Positions 32,493-41,788 of a stretch of DNA of 64,000 nt are shown here, piece by piece (the stretch's first letter is position 1; each line of letters starts with the position of its first letter). Position numbers and translations under genes: made by a program. The stretch comes from Promicromonospora sukumoe. GTDB lineage: Bacteria > Actinomycetota > Actinomycetes > Actinomycetales > Cellulomonadaceae. The DNA is taken from assembly GCF_014137995.1 (NCBI RefSeq), contig NZ_JACGWV010000001.1:620001-684000 (forward strand), in the 5' to 3' direction. Under the pieces are notes generated by a model. That model saw only the letters and a program-made list of their open reading frames with translations, ran no database searches and was not told the origin of the DNA.

Positions 32493-34139
32493 TCAGGCGT
32501 TGAGCTCCGCGTGCCCCTCCTCGTACTCCTTGCGGATCGTGTCGCCGCCCTGCTTCCTCCAGTCCGCGGCCACGGCGTCCCACGACGACACCGGCTCACG
32601 CCCCAGCAGGATCGAGTTCACGGCGTCCGTGATCGTGGTGTTCAGCCGTCCGCCCGTCGTCCCCTGCGTGCCGGAGTACAGCCCGACGGTCGGGTTGCGC
32701 ACGCCGCCAGGGATCGCCTGCTCCATGTGGTCGTGGATGTCCTGCGCCACGTGCGGCCGGCCGGGGTAGTAGTTGGGCCGCGGCCCGTCGACCAGGTACT
32801 CGATCGGGAACGTCCCGCCGCACGCCTCGGTCTTGCCGAGCGGGGTGAGCACGGGGTCGGCGTCGTCCAGCGTGTAGTGCACGCCCTCGACGCCGTACTT
32901 GCGGGACAGGTGCTCCTCCGTGCCGATCGGCGCGGCGAGCCAGTTGAGCACCTCCAGCAGCATCTTCGTGCGGGCGGGGTCGGTCTTCTTCAGCGCCGAG
33001 ATCGAGTTGTTCGGGTTGCCCAGCCACAGCGGCGCGGGCTCGCCGTCCTCGCTGGGCGTGAGCAGCAGGCCCACGGAGTAGCCCTCCAGCCCGTCGGCGT
33101 TGGACTCGTACATCGAGCCCATCGACGAGTAGGTGTCCTGGTGCAGCGCCGCCGACCCTGCGCCGAACCACATCTTCTGGTCGGCCGTCGCGGAGTCGAC
33201 GCTGTCGGGGTGCACCAGCTCGTCCGCGATGAGCCGGCGGCCGAGCTCCAGGGCGTCCTTGTACGGCTCGAGCTCCAGCGCGTGGGTGAACGTGCCGTCG
33301 TCGTCGACCGCCCAGGTGTTGGGCAGCCCGTACATCTGCTGGAGCATCACCATCGGCACGCTGGTCAGCGCCCAGGTGTTGGCGCGCGGGTCGGTCATCT
33401 CCTCGCAGGCCCGCACGAACTCGTCGATCGTGGCGGGCGCCGGGTCCACGCCCCGCTCCTCGAAGAGGTCCGCGCGGGCCATCAGCAGCACCGACGACTG
33501 CACGCCCCGGGTGACGGGGATGCCGTAGATCTTGCCGTTGAAGACCGTGCCCCGCCACGAGTCGGTGGGCAGGTTCGCCAGGAACGGGTAGTCGGCGATC
33601 GCGTCGCCGCTCAGGTACTCGGTGAGGTCCTGGCACGTGGACTCCAGGAGCTGCGGGAGCTGCGGGAACGCGCCGTCCACGTTGAACACGTCACCCAGGC
33701 CGTCGCCCGCGACGGCGGTCGCGAACCGCTGCGGGAAGTCGGCGCCGGGCGTGATCGTCAGGCTCAGGTCGGAGCCGATCCGCTCGTTCAGCGCCTGCCA
33801 GTACGAGTTGCGGTCCATGCCCGGCGGCACGGCCTGGTTGATCGGCACGGAGCCGCGGATGCCGCTGCCGTCGGCGGGCACACCCGTCAGGACCCGCTGC
33901 GGGTTCGCGGGGTAGGCGAAGAACGTGTCCGGGATGCCGGCGTCGGTGCCGGGCAGGTCCGGCGTGACGCCGTCGAACCGGATGTAGCTGGGCAGCGTGA
34001 CGCCGGCGCCCGCGACGCTGCCGCCCGACGTCGTCGTCGACGTCGAGCAGCCGGACAGGGAACCGGCCGTGAGCAGGCCGGCCATGCCGAGCAGACCGGC
34101 GCCGAGGAACGTGCGGCGGTCGAGGGAGGGGTGGGACAT
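32493..34139 (-). CDS. ABC transporter substrate-binding lipoprotein (LplA/YtcQ type)
   Basis: 548 residues, longer than usual CUT1 binding proteins, as expected for the LplA/YtcQ group. Signal: SHPSLDRRTFLGAGLLGMAG with RR and a lipobox ending LSGC. Mature part: LPSYIRFDGVTPDLPGTDAG, NSYWQALNERIGSDLSLTIT, GKIYGIPVTRGVQSSVLLMA and YKDALELGRRLIADELVHPD. It is transcribed first in the direction permease-permease-binding protein (it is the last gene of the minus-strand operon 36088 to 32493). The substrate is probably a plant or glycan oligosaccharide; a GH43-like gene is divergent from the operon. Confidence 0.92.
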   Translation of the reverse strand: MSHPSLDRRTFLGAGLLGMAGLLTAGSLSGCSTSTTTSGGSVAGAGVTLPSYIRFDGVTPDLPGTDAGIPDTFFAYPANPQRVLTGVPADGSGIRGSVPINQAVPPGMDRNSYWQALNERIGSDLSLTITPGADFPQRFATAVAGDGLGDVFNVDGAFPQLPQLLESTCQDLTEYLSGDAIADYPFLANLPTDSWRGTVFNGKIYGIPVTRGVQSSVLLMARADLFEERGVDPAPATIDEFVRACEEMTDPRANTWALTSVPMVMLQQMYGLPNTWAVDDDGTFTHALELEPYKDALELGRRLIADELVHPDSVDSATADQKMWFGAGSAALHQDTYSSMGSMYESNADGLEGYSVGLLLTPSEDGEPAPLWLGNPNNSISALKKTDPARTKMLLEVLNWLAAPIGTEEHLSRKYGVEGVHYTLDDADPVLTPLGKTEACGGTFPIEYLVDGPRPNYYPGRPHVAQDIHDHMEQAIPGGVRNPTVGLYSGTQGTTGGRLNTTITDAVNSILLGREPVSSWDAVAADWRKQGGDTIRKEYEEGHAELNA

Positions 34140-34157
34140 GGTGGTTTCCTTTCGGGG

Positions 34158-35117
34158 TCAGCCCTTGACCGCGCCGGTCAGGACTCCCTTGGCGAAGTGC
34201 CGTTGCAGGAAGGGGTAGACGACGAGGATCGGGACGATGGTGACGACGAGGATCGCCATCTGGATCGACGGCTGCGGCGGCAGGGCGTCGACGGCCGAAC
34301 CCAGGTCGGCCGCGCTGATCTCGGCGTTGTTGATCACGTAGGTACGCAGCACGAGCTGGAGCGGCCACTTGGCCGTGTCGTTGAGGTAGAGCAGGGCCGC
34401 GAAGAACGAGTTCCAGTAGCCGACGGCGTAGAACAGGCCGATGACCGCGAGCACCGCCTTGGACAGCGGCAGCACGATGCGGGCGAAGATCGTCAGGTGG
34501 CCGGCGCCGTCGATCCGGGCGGCGTCGATGAGCTCGGGCGGGATACCCATGAAGAACGCGCGCAGCACGATCACGTTGAAAGCGCTCAGGGCCGTGGGCA
34601 GGATCAGCGCCCAGTAGCTGTCCAGTAGCCCCAGCTCCTTGACCACGAGGTAGCTCGGGATGAGGCCGGGCGTGAACAGCAGCGACAGCAGGACGAGCAT
34701 CAGCATCGGCTTCTGGCCGAACGAGCCCTGCTGGCTGAGCGCATACGCGAGCAGGGTCGAGACCACGAGGCTGACGGCGGTGCCGACCAGGGTCACGCCC
34801 ACACTCACCGCCATCGCCCGGGTCACGACGCCGCCCGCGAAGATGGTCCGGTAGGCGTCCAGGGACGGACTCGTGGGGAACAGCACGAAGCCGCCCGCGC
34901 CGCTGACCTGCGCCCGGTCGGCCAGGCTCGTGGAGACGATGCCGACGAACGGCAGGATCACTGCGGCGCAGAAGACCAGCAGCACCACGCCCTTCAGCGC
35001 GCGGGCGGGGATTCCGGGCGCGTCCAGCGGCCTTGTCCGACGGCGGAGGGTCTGCGGGGTGCCGTTTCCTGCGTCCGACTCGGTGCCGGGGCGGGTGCCC
35101 GGAGTGGTGGCGGTCAT
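34158..35117 (-). CDS. ABC transporter permease (LplC/YtcP type)
   Basis: 319 residues from ATG 35117, overlapping the upstream permease stop by 4 bases. It has six membrane segments, the EAA loop PPELIDAARIDGAGHLTIFA and the family-typical end YPFLQRHFAKGVLTGAVKG. Partner of the permease at 35114 and the binding protein 18 bp downstream. Confidence 0.95.
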   Translation of the reverse strand: MTATTPGTRPGTESDAGNGTPQTLRRRTRPLDAPGIPARALKGVVLLVFCAAVILPFVGIVSTSLADRAQVSGAGGFVLFPTSPSLDAYRTIFAGGVVTRAMAVSVGVTLVGTAVSLVVSTLLAYALSQQGSFGQKPMLMLVLLSLLFTPGLIPSYLVVKELGLLDSYWALILPTALSAFNVIVLRAFFMGIPPELIDAARIDGAGHLTIFARIVLPLSKAVLAVIGLFYAVGYWNSFFAALLYLNDTAKWPLQLVLRTYVINNAEISAADLGSAVDALPPQPSIQMAILVVTIVPILVVYPFLQRHFAKGVLTGAVKG

Positions 35118-36088
35118 GACTTGTAGACCCCGTTCTCGCCGAAGAGGTGGGCGATCTTGTTGGCACCGAGCACGAGCAGCACGCCGACGACGCCCTTGAC
35201 GAGCCCGACGGCGGCGGCCACGCCCCACTGGCCGCCGACGATGCCGTTGTTGTAGACGTAGGTGTCGAGCACCTCGCTGGCGGCCAGCCCGACGCCGTCC
35301 TGCTGGAGGATGATCTGCTCGAAGCCGACGGTCAGGGAGTCGCCGAGGCGCAGGATCAGCAGCAGGATCACGATGCCGCGGATGCCGGGCAGCGTGACGT
35401 GCCAGAGCTGGCGCCACCGCGACGCGCCGTCGACCCGGGCGGCCTCGTAGAGCGAGGCGTCGATCTGCGAGAGCGCTGCGAGGAAGAGGATGGTCGCCCA
35501 GCCGGTGTCCTTCCAGATCACCTGGCTGGTCAGCAGCGCGACGAACAGGTCGGAGTTGCCGATGATCGACAGCGTCTCCCCGCCGTGCTCCCGGAGCAGG
35601 TTGTTGATCAGGCCCGCCCCGCCGAGCACCTGCTGGAAGACGGCGACCACGATCACCCAGGACAGGAAGTGCGGCAGGTACAGCACCGACTGCACCGCCC
35701 GCTTGAGGCGCTCGGAGAGCATGCTGTTCATCAGCAGGGCCAGCGCGATCGGCGCCGGGAAGACCAGCACCACCTGCACGAGCGTGAGCACCAGCGTGTT
35801 GCGCAGCGCGTTCAGGAACGCGGGGTCGCCGTTGATGATCACCGCGAAGTTGTCGAACCCGACCCACGGGCTCTGCCCGAAGGGCAGGAACGGCAGGTAG
35901 CCCTGGAACGCGATGACGTTGCCGGCGAGCGGCACGTACTGGAAGAGCAGCAGCAGGATCATGCCGGGCGCCGCCATGAGCAGGAGCACCTTGTCGCGGG
36001 CGAGGCGGGCGCGCCAGGTGGTGCCGGGCCTGGGTGGCCCGCCGGTCCGGGGTCCGGTGCCTCGCGCGGCGAGGCCTGTTCGGTTCAC
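35114..36088 (-). CDS. ABC transporter permease (LplB type)
   Basis: 324 residues. It begins with a charged tail followed by LLMAAPGMILLLLFQYVPLA and the conserved FGQSPWVGFDNFAVI loop. The EAA motif is DASLYEAARVDGASRWRQLW. It is the first gene of the operon, preceded by two LacI operators. LplB-type permeases with LplC and long binding proteins import oligosaccharides; the ATPase is supplied from elsewhere. Confidence 0.95.
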   Translation of the reverse strand: MNRTGLAARGTGPRTGGPPRPGTTWRARLARDKVLLLMAAPGMILLLLFQYVPLAGNVIAFQGYLPFLPFGQSPWVGFDNFAVIINGDPAFLNALRNTLVLTLVQVVLVFPAPIALALLMNSMLSERLKRAVQSVLYLPHFLSWVIVVAVFQQVLGGAGLINNLLREHGGETLSIIGNSDLFVALLTSQVIWKDTGWATILFLAALSQIDASLYEAARVDGASRWRQLWHVTLPGIRGIVILLLILRLGDSLTVGFEQIILQQDGVGLAASEVLDTYVYNNGIVGGQWGVAAAVGLVKGVVGVLLVLGANKIAHLFGENGVYKS

Positions 36089-36105
36089 GTCGTTGTTCTC
36101 CGATC

Positions 36106-36125
36106 GTATTTCAGCGCTGAAATAC
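36106..36125. promoter_or_regulatory. LacI operator O1, perfect palindrome
   Basis: GTATTTCAGCGCTGAAATAC is a perfect 20-bp palindrome with the CG centre typical of LacI-family sites. It lies 18 bp upstream of the permease start and is the likely target of the LacI protein encoded at 37375. Confidence 0.85.
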
Positions 36126-36219
36126 CGATGAGTATCTGGGTCGCCGAGAGGGCTGTCAAGGGCGCGTGTCCGAGTGAATCAGCCGCTGGCGGCGCGGAGT
36201 CGGATCGGCCTTGCCACCG

Positions 36220-36239
36220 GTATTTCAGCGCTGTAAGTT
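36220..36239. promoter_or_regulatory. LacI operator O2
   Basis: GTATTTCAGCGCTGTAAGTT repeats O1 with changes only in the right arm. The centres are 114 bp apart, close to eleven helical turns, allowing a repression loop across both divergent promoters. Confidence 0.8.
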
Positions 36240-36291
36240 CGCTCGGGACCCGGGACGGTCCGGGATATCGAGCATCAGGAGAGCTACCGCC

Positions 36292-37287
36292 ATGACGCAG
36301 TCGTCGACCTCGACCTCACCCGGAACGTCGCGGAGCGGGCCGACCGTGGGGTCCGCCCCGCTGCTCGGCGAGCCGTGGGGCGTGGACCGGGCGGACGGCA
36401 CCCGGTGGGCCAAGGACCCGTCGGTCGTCCGGTTCCAGGGCCGCTATCTCATGTACTTCACGCTCCGGCCGGAGGAGCCCGGCGCGGGCCTGTGCGTCGG
36501 CATCGCGGAGTCCCGCGACCTGGCCTCGTGGGAGCTGGTGGCCCGGCTGCACCCGGGCGGCGACTACGACGCGAAGGGGCTCGCGGCGCCGGGCGCCGTC
36601 GTCGTCGCTGACGTGCTGCACCTCTTCTACCAGAGCTACGGCACCGGGCCGCTGGACTCGATCTGCCACGCCACCTCGACCGACGGCGTCACCTTCGAGC
36701 GTGACGCCTCTAACCCGGTGTTCCGCCCGCAGGGCGAGTGGAACTGCGGCCGGGCGATCGACGCGGACCTCGTCGTCGACGGCGACCGGCTGCTGCTCGC
36801 CTACGCCACGCGCGACCCGGAGATGCGGGAGCAGCTCGTCGGCGTCGCGGAGGCGCCGCTCGGCAGCGGCTTCGGCCGCGACGACTGGCGGGACCTGAGC
36901 CTGGACGGCCCCGCGCTGCGACCCGAGCTCGACTGGGAGGGCGAGTGCATCGAGGCGCCGGCCTTCGTGCGCGAGGGCGGCCGCCCGGACGGCGGGCTCG
37001 TGATGTTCTACGCCGGCGCGTACAACAACGTGCCGCAGCAGATCGGCTGGGCCACCAGCGAGGACGGCGTCACCTGGACACGGGGGACCGTCGAGCCGTT
37101 CCTGCCCAACGGCGCACCGGGCACGTGGAACTCGTCCGAGAGCGGGCACCCCGGCGTGCTCACCGACGACGACGGCCGCACCTACCTGTTCTTCCAGGGC
37201 AACGACACCGGCGGGCGCACCAACCTGCTGGCGGGCGCCGAGATCGTCTGGGCGGCGGACGGGCGTCCGGCGCTGCGGGAGGACTGA
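36292..37287 (+). CDS. GH43/GH32-like five-bladed propeller glycosidase
   Basis: 331 residues from ATG 36292 (AGGAGAG upstream), no signal peptide, so intracellular. Propeller repeats start with RWAKDPSVVRFQGRYLMYFT (the Asp of DPSV is the expected first catalytic position), then AESRDLASWELVARL, HATSTDGVTFERD, FRPQGEWNCGRAIDADLVVD, a probable catalytic Glu in WEGECIEAPAFV and GWATSEDGVTWTRGTVEPFL. This resembles uncharacterised GH43/GH32-type glycosidases of ABC loci. It is divergent from the LplB/C importer and shares the two operators, so it probably cleaves the imported sugar. Confidence 0.8.
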   Translation: MTQSSTSTSPGTSRSGPTVGSAPLLGEPWGVDRADGTRWAKDPSVVRFQGRYLMYFTLRPEEPGAGLCVGIAESRDLASWELVARLHPGGDYDAKGLAAPGAVVVADVLHLFYQSYGTGPLDSICHATSTDGVTFERDASNPVFRPQGEWNCGRAIDADLVVDGDRLLLAYATRDPEMREQLVGVAEAPLGSGFGRDDWRDLSLDGPALRPELDWEGECIEAPAFVREGGRPDGGLVMFYAGAYNNVPQQIGWATSEDGVTWTRGTVEPFLPNGAPGTWNSSESGHPGVLTDDDGRTYLFFQGNDTGGRTNLLAGAEIVWAADGRPALRED

Positions 37288-37345
37288 GCCCGGGGGCTGC
37301 GGCGTTCGGGCCGGGCTGCTCGGGCGATCGTGCCTGGGCGATCCT

Positions 37346-37367
37346 GCTCGGGCGGTCCTGCCCGAGC
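37346..37367. terminator. Bidirectional hairpin terminator
   Basis: GCTCGGGC-GGTCCT-GCCCGAGC forms a perfect 8-bp GC stem between the convergent GH43-like and LacI genes. Related CTGGGCGAT repeats precede it at 37318-37345. Confidence 0.65.
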
Positions 37368-37374
37368 GGCGGGC

Positions 37375-38448
37375 CTAGCCCCGCCCCGCCGTGCTCTCGC
37401 GCACGACCAGCCGATGCCCCACGACCGTCCGGACCGGCGGGTGGTCCCCGTCGGTCCGGCCCGTCCGGGCGCGCAGCAGCTCGACGCAGCGGCGGCCCAG
37501 GGCCTCCAGGTCCCAGGCGACGCTGGTCAGCGGCGGCGCCGTGAACCGGGACTCCTCGTTGTCGTCGAAGCCCGCGATGGCGACGTCGTCCGGCACCGCG
37601 ACGCCCCGCTCGCGGAGCCGGGCCAGAACGCCGCTGGCGAGCAGGTCGTTGAAGCAGACGATGGCGTCCGGCGGCTCGGGCAGGGACATCAGGTGGTCGG
37701 CCGCCGCCGCGCCGTCGGGCCGCCGGGTCCGCTCGGCCGGTGCCAGGTACTCGGTCCGGACGCCCAGGCCCGCCCGCTCCAGCGCCTGGTAGTAGCCGCG
37801 GTAGCGAAGCTCCCCGGCGTTCGCGCGGTTGCTCGGCCGGATGCCGACGGTGGCGATCCGCGTGCGTCCCTGCTCCAGCAGGTGCTCCACGACCTCCCGG
37901 GCGGCGGCCGTGCTGTCCGCGGTGACGTGGTCCGCCGACGCCGTGGCCGCGGCCTCGCCGATCAGCACGAGGTTCTGGTGCGCGAACCGGTCGGTCAGGT
38001 CGGCGTCGCCGATCGCGTCGGGCTGCAGGATGATGCCGTCGACGAGCTGCGACGCCGGCCCCCGCACCACGGCTTTCTCCATGGCTTCGGAGGAGCGCGT
38101 CTGCTCGATCAGCACGATCCAGTCGTGCTCGGCCGCGGCGTCCATGACGTGGCTCGCGAGCTCGGAGTAGTAGGGGTTGTCCAGGCCGGGGATCGCCAGG
38201 GCGATGAACCCTGTCTGCTTGCTCGCCAGCGCGCGGGCCGACAGGTTCGCGCGGTAGCCGAGGGCGGCGATGGACGCCTCGACGGTCTCGCGCGTGGTCG
38301 CGCTGACGTACGGGTGGTTGTGCAGCACGTTGGAGACCGTCTTCGCGGACACGCCGGCGTGCTCGGCCACATCGGAGAGCCGAACCCCACGACCCGCACG
38401 TGTCACGAGCTGTCTCCCAGCGGCAGCGGAACCCTTCAGCGTGATCAT
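37375..38448 (-). CDS. LacI family regulator of the GH43/ABC unit
   Basis: 357 residues. HTH at about 23-42 (RLSDVAEHAGVSAKTVSNVL), hinge NLSARALASKQTGFIALAIP, sensor region ASQLVDGIILQPDAIGDADL, GIRPSNRANAGELRYRGYYQ, GFDDNEESRFTAPPLTSVAW. It ends convergent to the GH43-like gene, and its best targets are the two TTCAGCGCTGAA-type operators at 36106 and 36220. The start at 38448 leaves a 22-residue tail before the HTH; a later start (about 38403) is possible. Confidence 0.92.
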   Translation of the reverse strand: MITLKGSAAAGRQLVTRAGRGVRLSDVAEHAGVSAKTVSNVLHNHPYVSATTRETVEASIAALGYRANLSARALASKQTGFIALAIPGLDNPYYSELASHVMDAAAEHDWIVLIEQTRSSEAMEKAVVRGPASQLVDGIILQPDAIGDADLTDRFAHQNLVLIGEAAATASADHVTADSTAAAREVVEHLLEQGRTRIATVGIRPSNRANAGELRYRGYYQALERAGLGVRTEYLAPAERTRRPDGAAAADHLMSLPEPPDAIVCFNDLLASGVLARLRERGVAVPDDVAIAGFDDNEESRFTAPPLTSVAWDLEALGRRCVELLRARTGRTDGDHPPVRTVVGHRLVVRESTAGRG

Positions 38449-38502
38449 AGGTGCTGGTCGGCGGCGTCCGCTCCCGACGACGCTCTGTCGGGCCCGGGCT
38501 CT

Positions 38503-38976
38503 TTACCGGTCGGAGCGGAAGGCGAAGGCCACCGTGGCGCCGTCGACCCGGACGGTCCGGACGCCGTCGGCGGGATGCTCGACCGGGAGGACGACGACCT
38601 GGCTCACGGCCAGGTGCTCCGTGGAGCAGGCGTCGTCGTCGGCGCGTGCCGTGGTGACGTCGACCGTCGTGTCGTTCAGCCAGCCGACCTCGACCGGATA
38701 GGGCATGCAGCCGGGCGTGCCCCACATGGTGACGACGAGGTTGGCGGGCCGGACCGTGGCGTCGACGACGGCGTTCGTCATCCCGTCGAGCGGGGGACCA
38801 GGCGGGGAGGTGTCGGCGGTCTCGGCCGGGTAGCTGCGGACGGCGATCGTGCGGGGCTGCTCGTCCCTGGGCGGGCTGGTGCCGTGCGCGGCACAGCTGC
38901 CGAGCGCCATCGCGAGTGCGAACGAAAGCGCGCACGCGAGCGGTAGGAGGGGCGTCGTCGTCCGCTGCCGGAGCAT
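38503..38976 (-). CDS. Hypothetical lipoprotein
   Basis: 157 residues. Signal RTTTPLLPLACALSFALAMA and lipobox LGSC. The mature part has a Pro/Ser linker, then a small beta domain with paired Cys (MWGTPGCMPYPVEVGWLND and DDDACSTEHLAVSQVVVLPV) that may form a disulfide. No named family is recognised. It is a single gene, outside the tRNA-Pro island by 190 bp. Confidence 0.7.
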   Translation of the reverse strand: MLRQRTTTPLLPLACALSFALAMALGSCAAHGTSPPRDEQPRTIAVRSYPAETADTSPPGPPLDGMTNAVVDATVRPANLVVTMWGTPGCMPYPVEVGWLNDTTVDVTTARADDDACSTEHLAVSQVVVLPVEHPADGVRTVRVDGATVAFAFRSDR

Positions 38977-39168
38977 GCCTGTCCCTCTCGATACGCATCA
39001 GGTGAGGTCTCGACGATGGCAGGCCCACGGGGGCGAGTTCAAAGGATTACTTCGCAGCGTGCGGCCCAGAAACCTCAGGCGGTCGATCGCATCGATCGGA
39101 TACACTCGGCAGGTCCTACCGGGAGTCTCCCGGTCCGGCCCGGGGAGCCCCAGGCCGTGGCGGACCCA

Positions 39169-39242
39169 CGGGGTGTAGCGCAGCTTGGTAGCGCATCTGC
39201 TTTGGGAGCAGAGGGTCGCAGGTTCAAATCCTGTCACCCCGA
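39169..39242 (+). tRNA. tRNA-Pro (anticodon TGG), element attachment site
   Basis: Begins CGGGGTGTAGCGCAGCTTGG and ends CACCCCG plus discriminator A. The acceptor pairs over 7 bp. The anticodon arm TCTGC-TTTGGGA-GCAGA gives TGG, and the T arm GCAGG-TTCAAAT-CCTGT closes. All structural parts are present (74 bases). An excisionase and tyrosine integrase lie directly downstream, so the 3' half of this tRNA is the likely integration site. I found no second copy of its 3' end inside the window. Confidence 0.97.
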
Positions 39243-39423
39243 CACATCTGTCCTGGTGAGCTTCTGGTTCGCCAGGCCAGAACGGACTCGAGATTTGAAC
39301 TCCCCGACAAAAACCCGACACTTTGGTGTCCGGGAGACCCGTCCTGCGACGTGGTCCGCAGAGCGTGACGGTCGCCTCCGATCGTTGCCCATTCTCCAGG
39401 TGTTCCGCGCGCACCTGGGAATC
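39243..39423. other. Attachment-side spacer between tRNA-Pro and excisionase
   Basis: No gene. This 181-bp stretch should hold attachment-core and arm sites and the excisionase promoter. TTCAAATCC within the tRNA and GATTTGAAC at about 39292 form an inverted pair that might be arm-site related. Confidence 0.4.
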
Positions 39424-39663
39424 ATGGAGACACAGCAGACGCCCGAGCGGGGGCTGGACCCGCTGCTGAGTATCGACGAGCTCGCGGACTATATCGGTCT
39501 GCCGGTACGCACGATCTACGCCTGGCGCACTGCGGGCAAGGGCCCGCGCGGTGTGCTGCTGGGCAAGCACGTGAAGTTCTACGCCTCGGACGTCCAGGCA
39601 TGGCTCGCCGGACGCCGGGAGATCGCGCCTGGCCGGGGCGCCGTCGAAGGCGGTGAGCGGTGA
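39424..39663 (+). CDS. Excisionase-type HTH protein
   Basis: 79 residues. The middle LLSIDELADYIGLPVRTIYA, WRTAGKGPRGVLLGKHVKFY and DVQAWLAGRRE is the MerR-like excisionase fold. It would bind attachment arms and favour excision by the integrase. It overlaps the integrase start (TGATG), which is the typical xis-int order. Confidence 0.88.
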   Translation: METQQTPERGLDPLLSIDELADYIGLPVRTIYAWRTAGKGPRGVLLGKHVKFYASDVQAWLAGRREIAPGRGAVEGGER

Positions 39664-40836
39664 TGGCTCGCCCTCGCACCCCGATCGGCACGTTCGGTCA
39701 GATCAGCTTCGCTTCTGAGACGACCACGACGGTGACCGCCCACGCCCGTTTCCGCGACTACGACGGCCGGCTGCGCCCGGTTCAGGCCACCGGCAGCACC
39801 CGCAAGCAGGCCGAGCACAATCTCAAGGCGGTACTTGCGCGACGCAGCCGCATCGCATCCGGCTCGACAGATCTGAGCGGCGACAGCACGTTTAAGCGCC
39901 TGGTCGAGATCTGGCTCGAAGACCTGGACCTCCAGGAGTTGGCCTTCAGCACCCGTGAGCTGTACGCCCGCGACATGCGCACGTTGGTTCAGCCTGCCTT
40001 CAAGGACTACACGCTGCGTGAGATCTCGATCATGATGGTCGACCGCTTCCTCAAGAAGCTGGCGAAGGAGAGCCTGTCCAAGGCTCAGCACGCCAAGGTC
40101 GTGCTCAACCTCGCCCTGGGTCTCGCGGTCCGGTACGAGGCGATCGAGCGCAACCCGGTTCGCAGTGTGCAGCGGCTCCGGAAGCCCAAGAGGGCGGTCG
40201 AGGGCACTGACGATCGAGGAGCTCGAGGCGGTACGAGCAGCCGTCCGGGCCTGGTCAACTGCCGAGCGTCCGGGGCCCAAGCCTGATGGCCAGGTCGAGG
40301 CCGTCATCGAGGTCATGATCGGCACGTCCGGTCGCATCGGCGAAGCGCTGGCGATCCGTCGGCGCGACATCGACGACACGGGCAAGCGGATGACCGTTCA
40401 TCTTGACGGGACGATCATCACGCCGATGAACAGGCCGCAGTTCCGGCAGGACCATCCGAAGACTTCGGAGTCGTGCCGGAAGGTGACGGTGCCGGGCTTC
40501 ACGGCGGACGTCATTCGCAAGCGGCTCGCCGAAATACCCGCTGACCCCGAGCAGTTGATCTTCTTCTCTCGCAACGGCACCCCACTGTCGCCGAACAACG
40601 TGCGGCGCACCTTGCGGGCCGCGCTCAAAGAGGCAGGGCTCGACCGGGTGACGCCTCACGCGTTCCGCAGGACCGTCGCCACCACGCTCGAGAAGGAAGC
40701 AGGCGCAGAGCTTGCGGCCGAGATGCTCGGTCACACCTCGACCGTGATCACCAAGAAGCACTACATCGCCCGGGCTGATGCCGTGAACGAGGCGACAGCC
40801 GAGATCCTGGAGTCGCTGGCGCCACGGGCGGTGTAG
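39663..40836 (+). pseudogene. Tyrosine integrase, interrupted by one frameshift
   Basis: The N-terminal arm-binding and core-binding parts are read from ATG 39663 (ARPRTPIGTFGQISFASETT, TFKRLVEIWLEDLDLQELAF, ALGLAVRYEAIERNPVRSVQ). After about 40200 the match continues one base later: RALTIEELEAVRAAVRAWST. The catalytic part is complete: Arg in GTSGRIGEALAIR, HAFRRT, LGHTS, and Tyr in KKHYIARAD. The slip lies in GGGCGGTCGAGGGC. Either the gene is broken or the sequence has a one-base error; programmed slippage is less likely. An intact copy would be about 390 residues. Confidence 0.85.
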
Positions 40837-41788
40837 GGCCCGTCTGCGTGGCGCGCGATTGGCGCCGGAGCGTTTGCGCAGGTCGTACGGTCCCGCCAAT
40901 TTAGCGGGACCGTCCTTTTCCGCTTTGTTCCTCGGGGGGCGTTCGAGGGCGTCGCGTGGATCGCATAGGGCCTGGGGCGCCTGCCCAGGTCGTATGGTTC
41001 TGCCAATTTGGCAGAACCATTGTTGTCCGGTTTGTTCTCCAGGCCAGGAACGGGCCAGTGGCGCGTCGGTGGTTCGGTAGAACCCCAGGGCACGCGGTGG
41101 TGCCAAATTGGCACCACCGCGGATGTCCGGATTAGCCCTGCGGCTGGCGGCAGCTCGGCGCCGACCGCGCGGCATGTCGAAGCAAAGCTGCAGGTCGCGC
41201 GGTGGTGGCAATTTGCCACCACCGCACGTGTCCGAGTTAGCCCGCTTATATCTGCACCTGCCTGCCCCATGCTCGCGATTGTGCACGTCACCTGTACCTG
41301 TCGAGGTACTCGTTGACGTCCCCCCATGCGGCCATATCGGGTGCGTGCCTGCTGGGGGGCATGGCGCCGAGCAGGGTGAACGCATGTCCCCCAACTCGTG
41401 GGCATGACCCCGCAGCTTGGCCAGCGGACTCCAGCCGCCTGCCTCCAGCGTGCTGTCTGCGAGCGGATACCCATTCATGCGTCGAGGATGACGAACGAGC
41501 GCGCGCTCTGCGCACACCAAGTCGTCCGCACACCAAGGTGTGCGCACGTATCAGTGCAGGTCAGATGCGCGCACCAACTCGCGGCGCGTACTGGTGCGGC
41601 AAGGGTGCGTCGTGACCACGTCCCTAGTGCGCTACTGACGGGATGGTGCCTTGGGTTCGATGGGAAAGGTACGAGAGTCCGTGTTCCAGCGGGCTCGGGC
41701 CAGACCCGGAGCGTGAGCCATGCAGGCGGTGTGGAAGGCAGATGGGTGCCGGCTGCCGACCACGTGCGCAGGCCACTATCGTGCGGGC
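40837..41788. other. Non-coding region carrying a hairpin array
   Basis: 950 bp without a convincing gene. The left half holds four tandem hairpins (see the array entry). The right half has small repeats of GCRCACCAA and the palindrome CGCACACC-AA-GGTGTGCG near 41529-41546. It may serve as attachment arms, replication or transfer origin, or an RNA locus. Confidence 0.6.
40887..41225. repeat. Array of four spaced hairpins with covarying stems
   Basis: Stems at 40887-40913 (10 bp), 40994-41020 (11 bp), 41093-41121 (12 bp) and 41199-41225 (11 bp) all enclose AATTT or AAATT. Stem sequences differ (ACGGTCCCGC, ATGGTTCTGCC, CGCGGTGGTGCC, GCGGTGGTGGC), yet both arms change together. Each hairpin is followed by a TGTCCG-like block with TTNG and is preceded by CAGGTCG or similar. 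Centres are about 107, 100 and 105 bp apart. Confidence 0.85.

Noticed and set aside
40887..41225. CRISPR array
   Set aside because: Units are spaced about 105 bp apart, the repeats are not identical in sequence and no cas gene is present. They are diverged hairpins.
40887..41225. Retron msr/msd region
   Set aside because: No reverse transcriptase gene is found near the hairpins.
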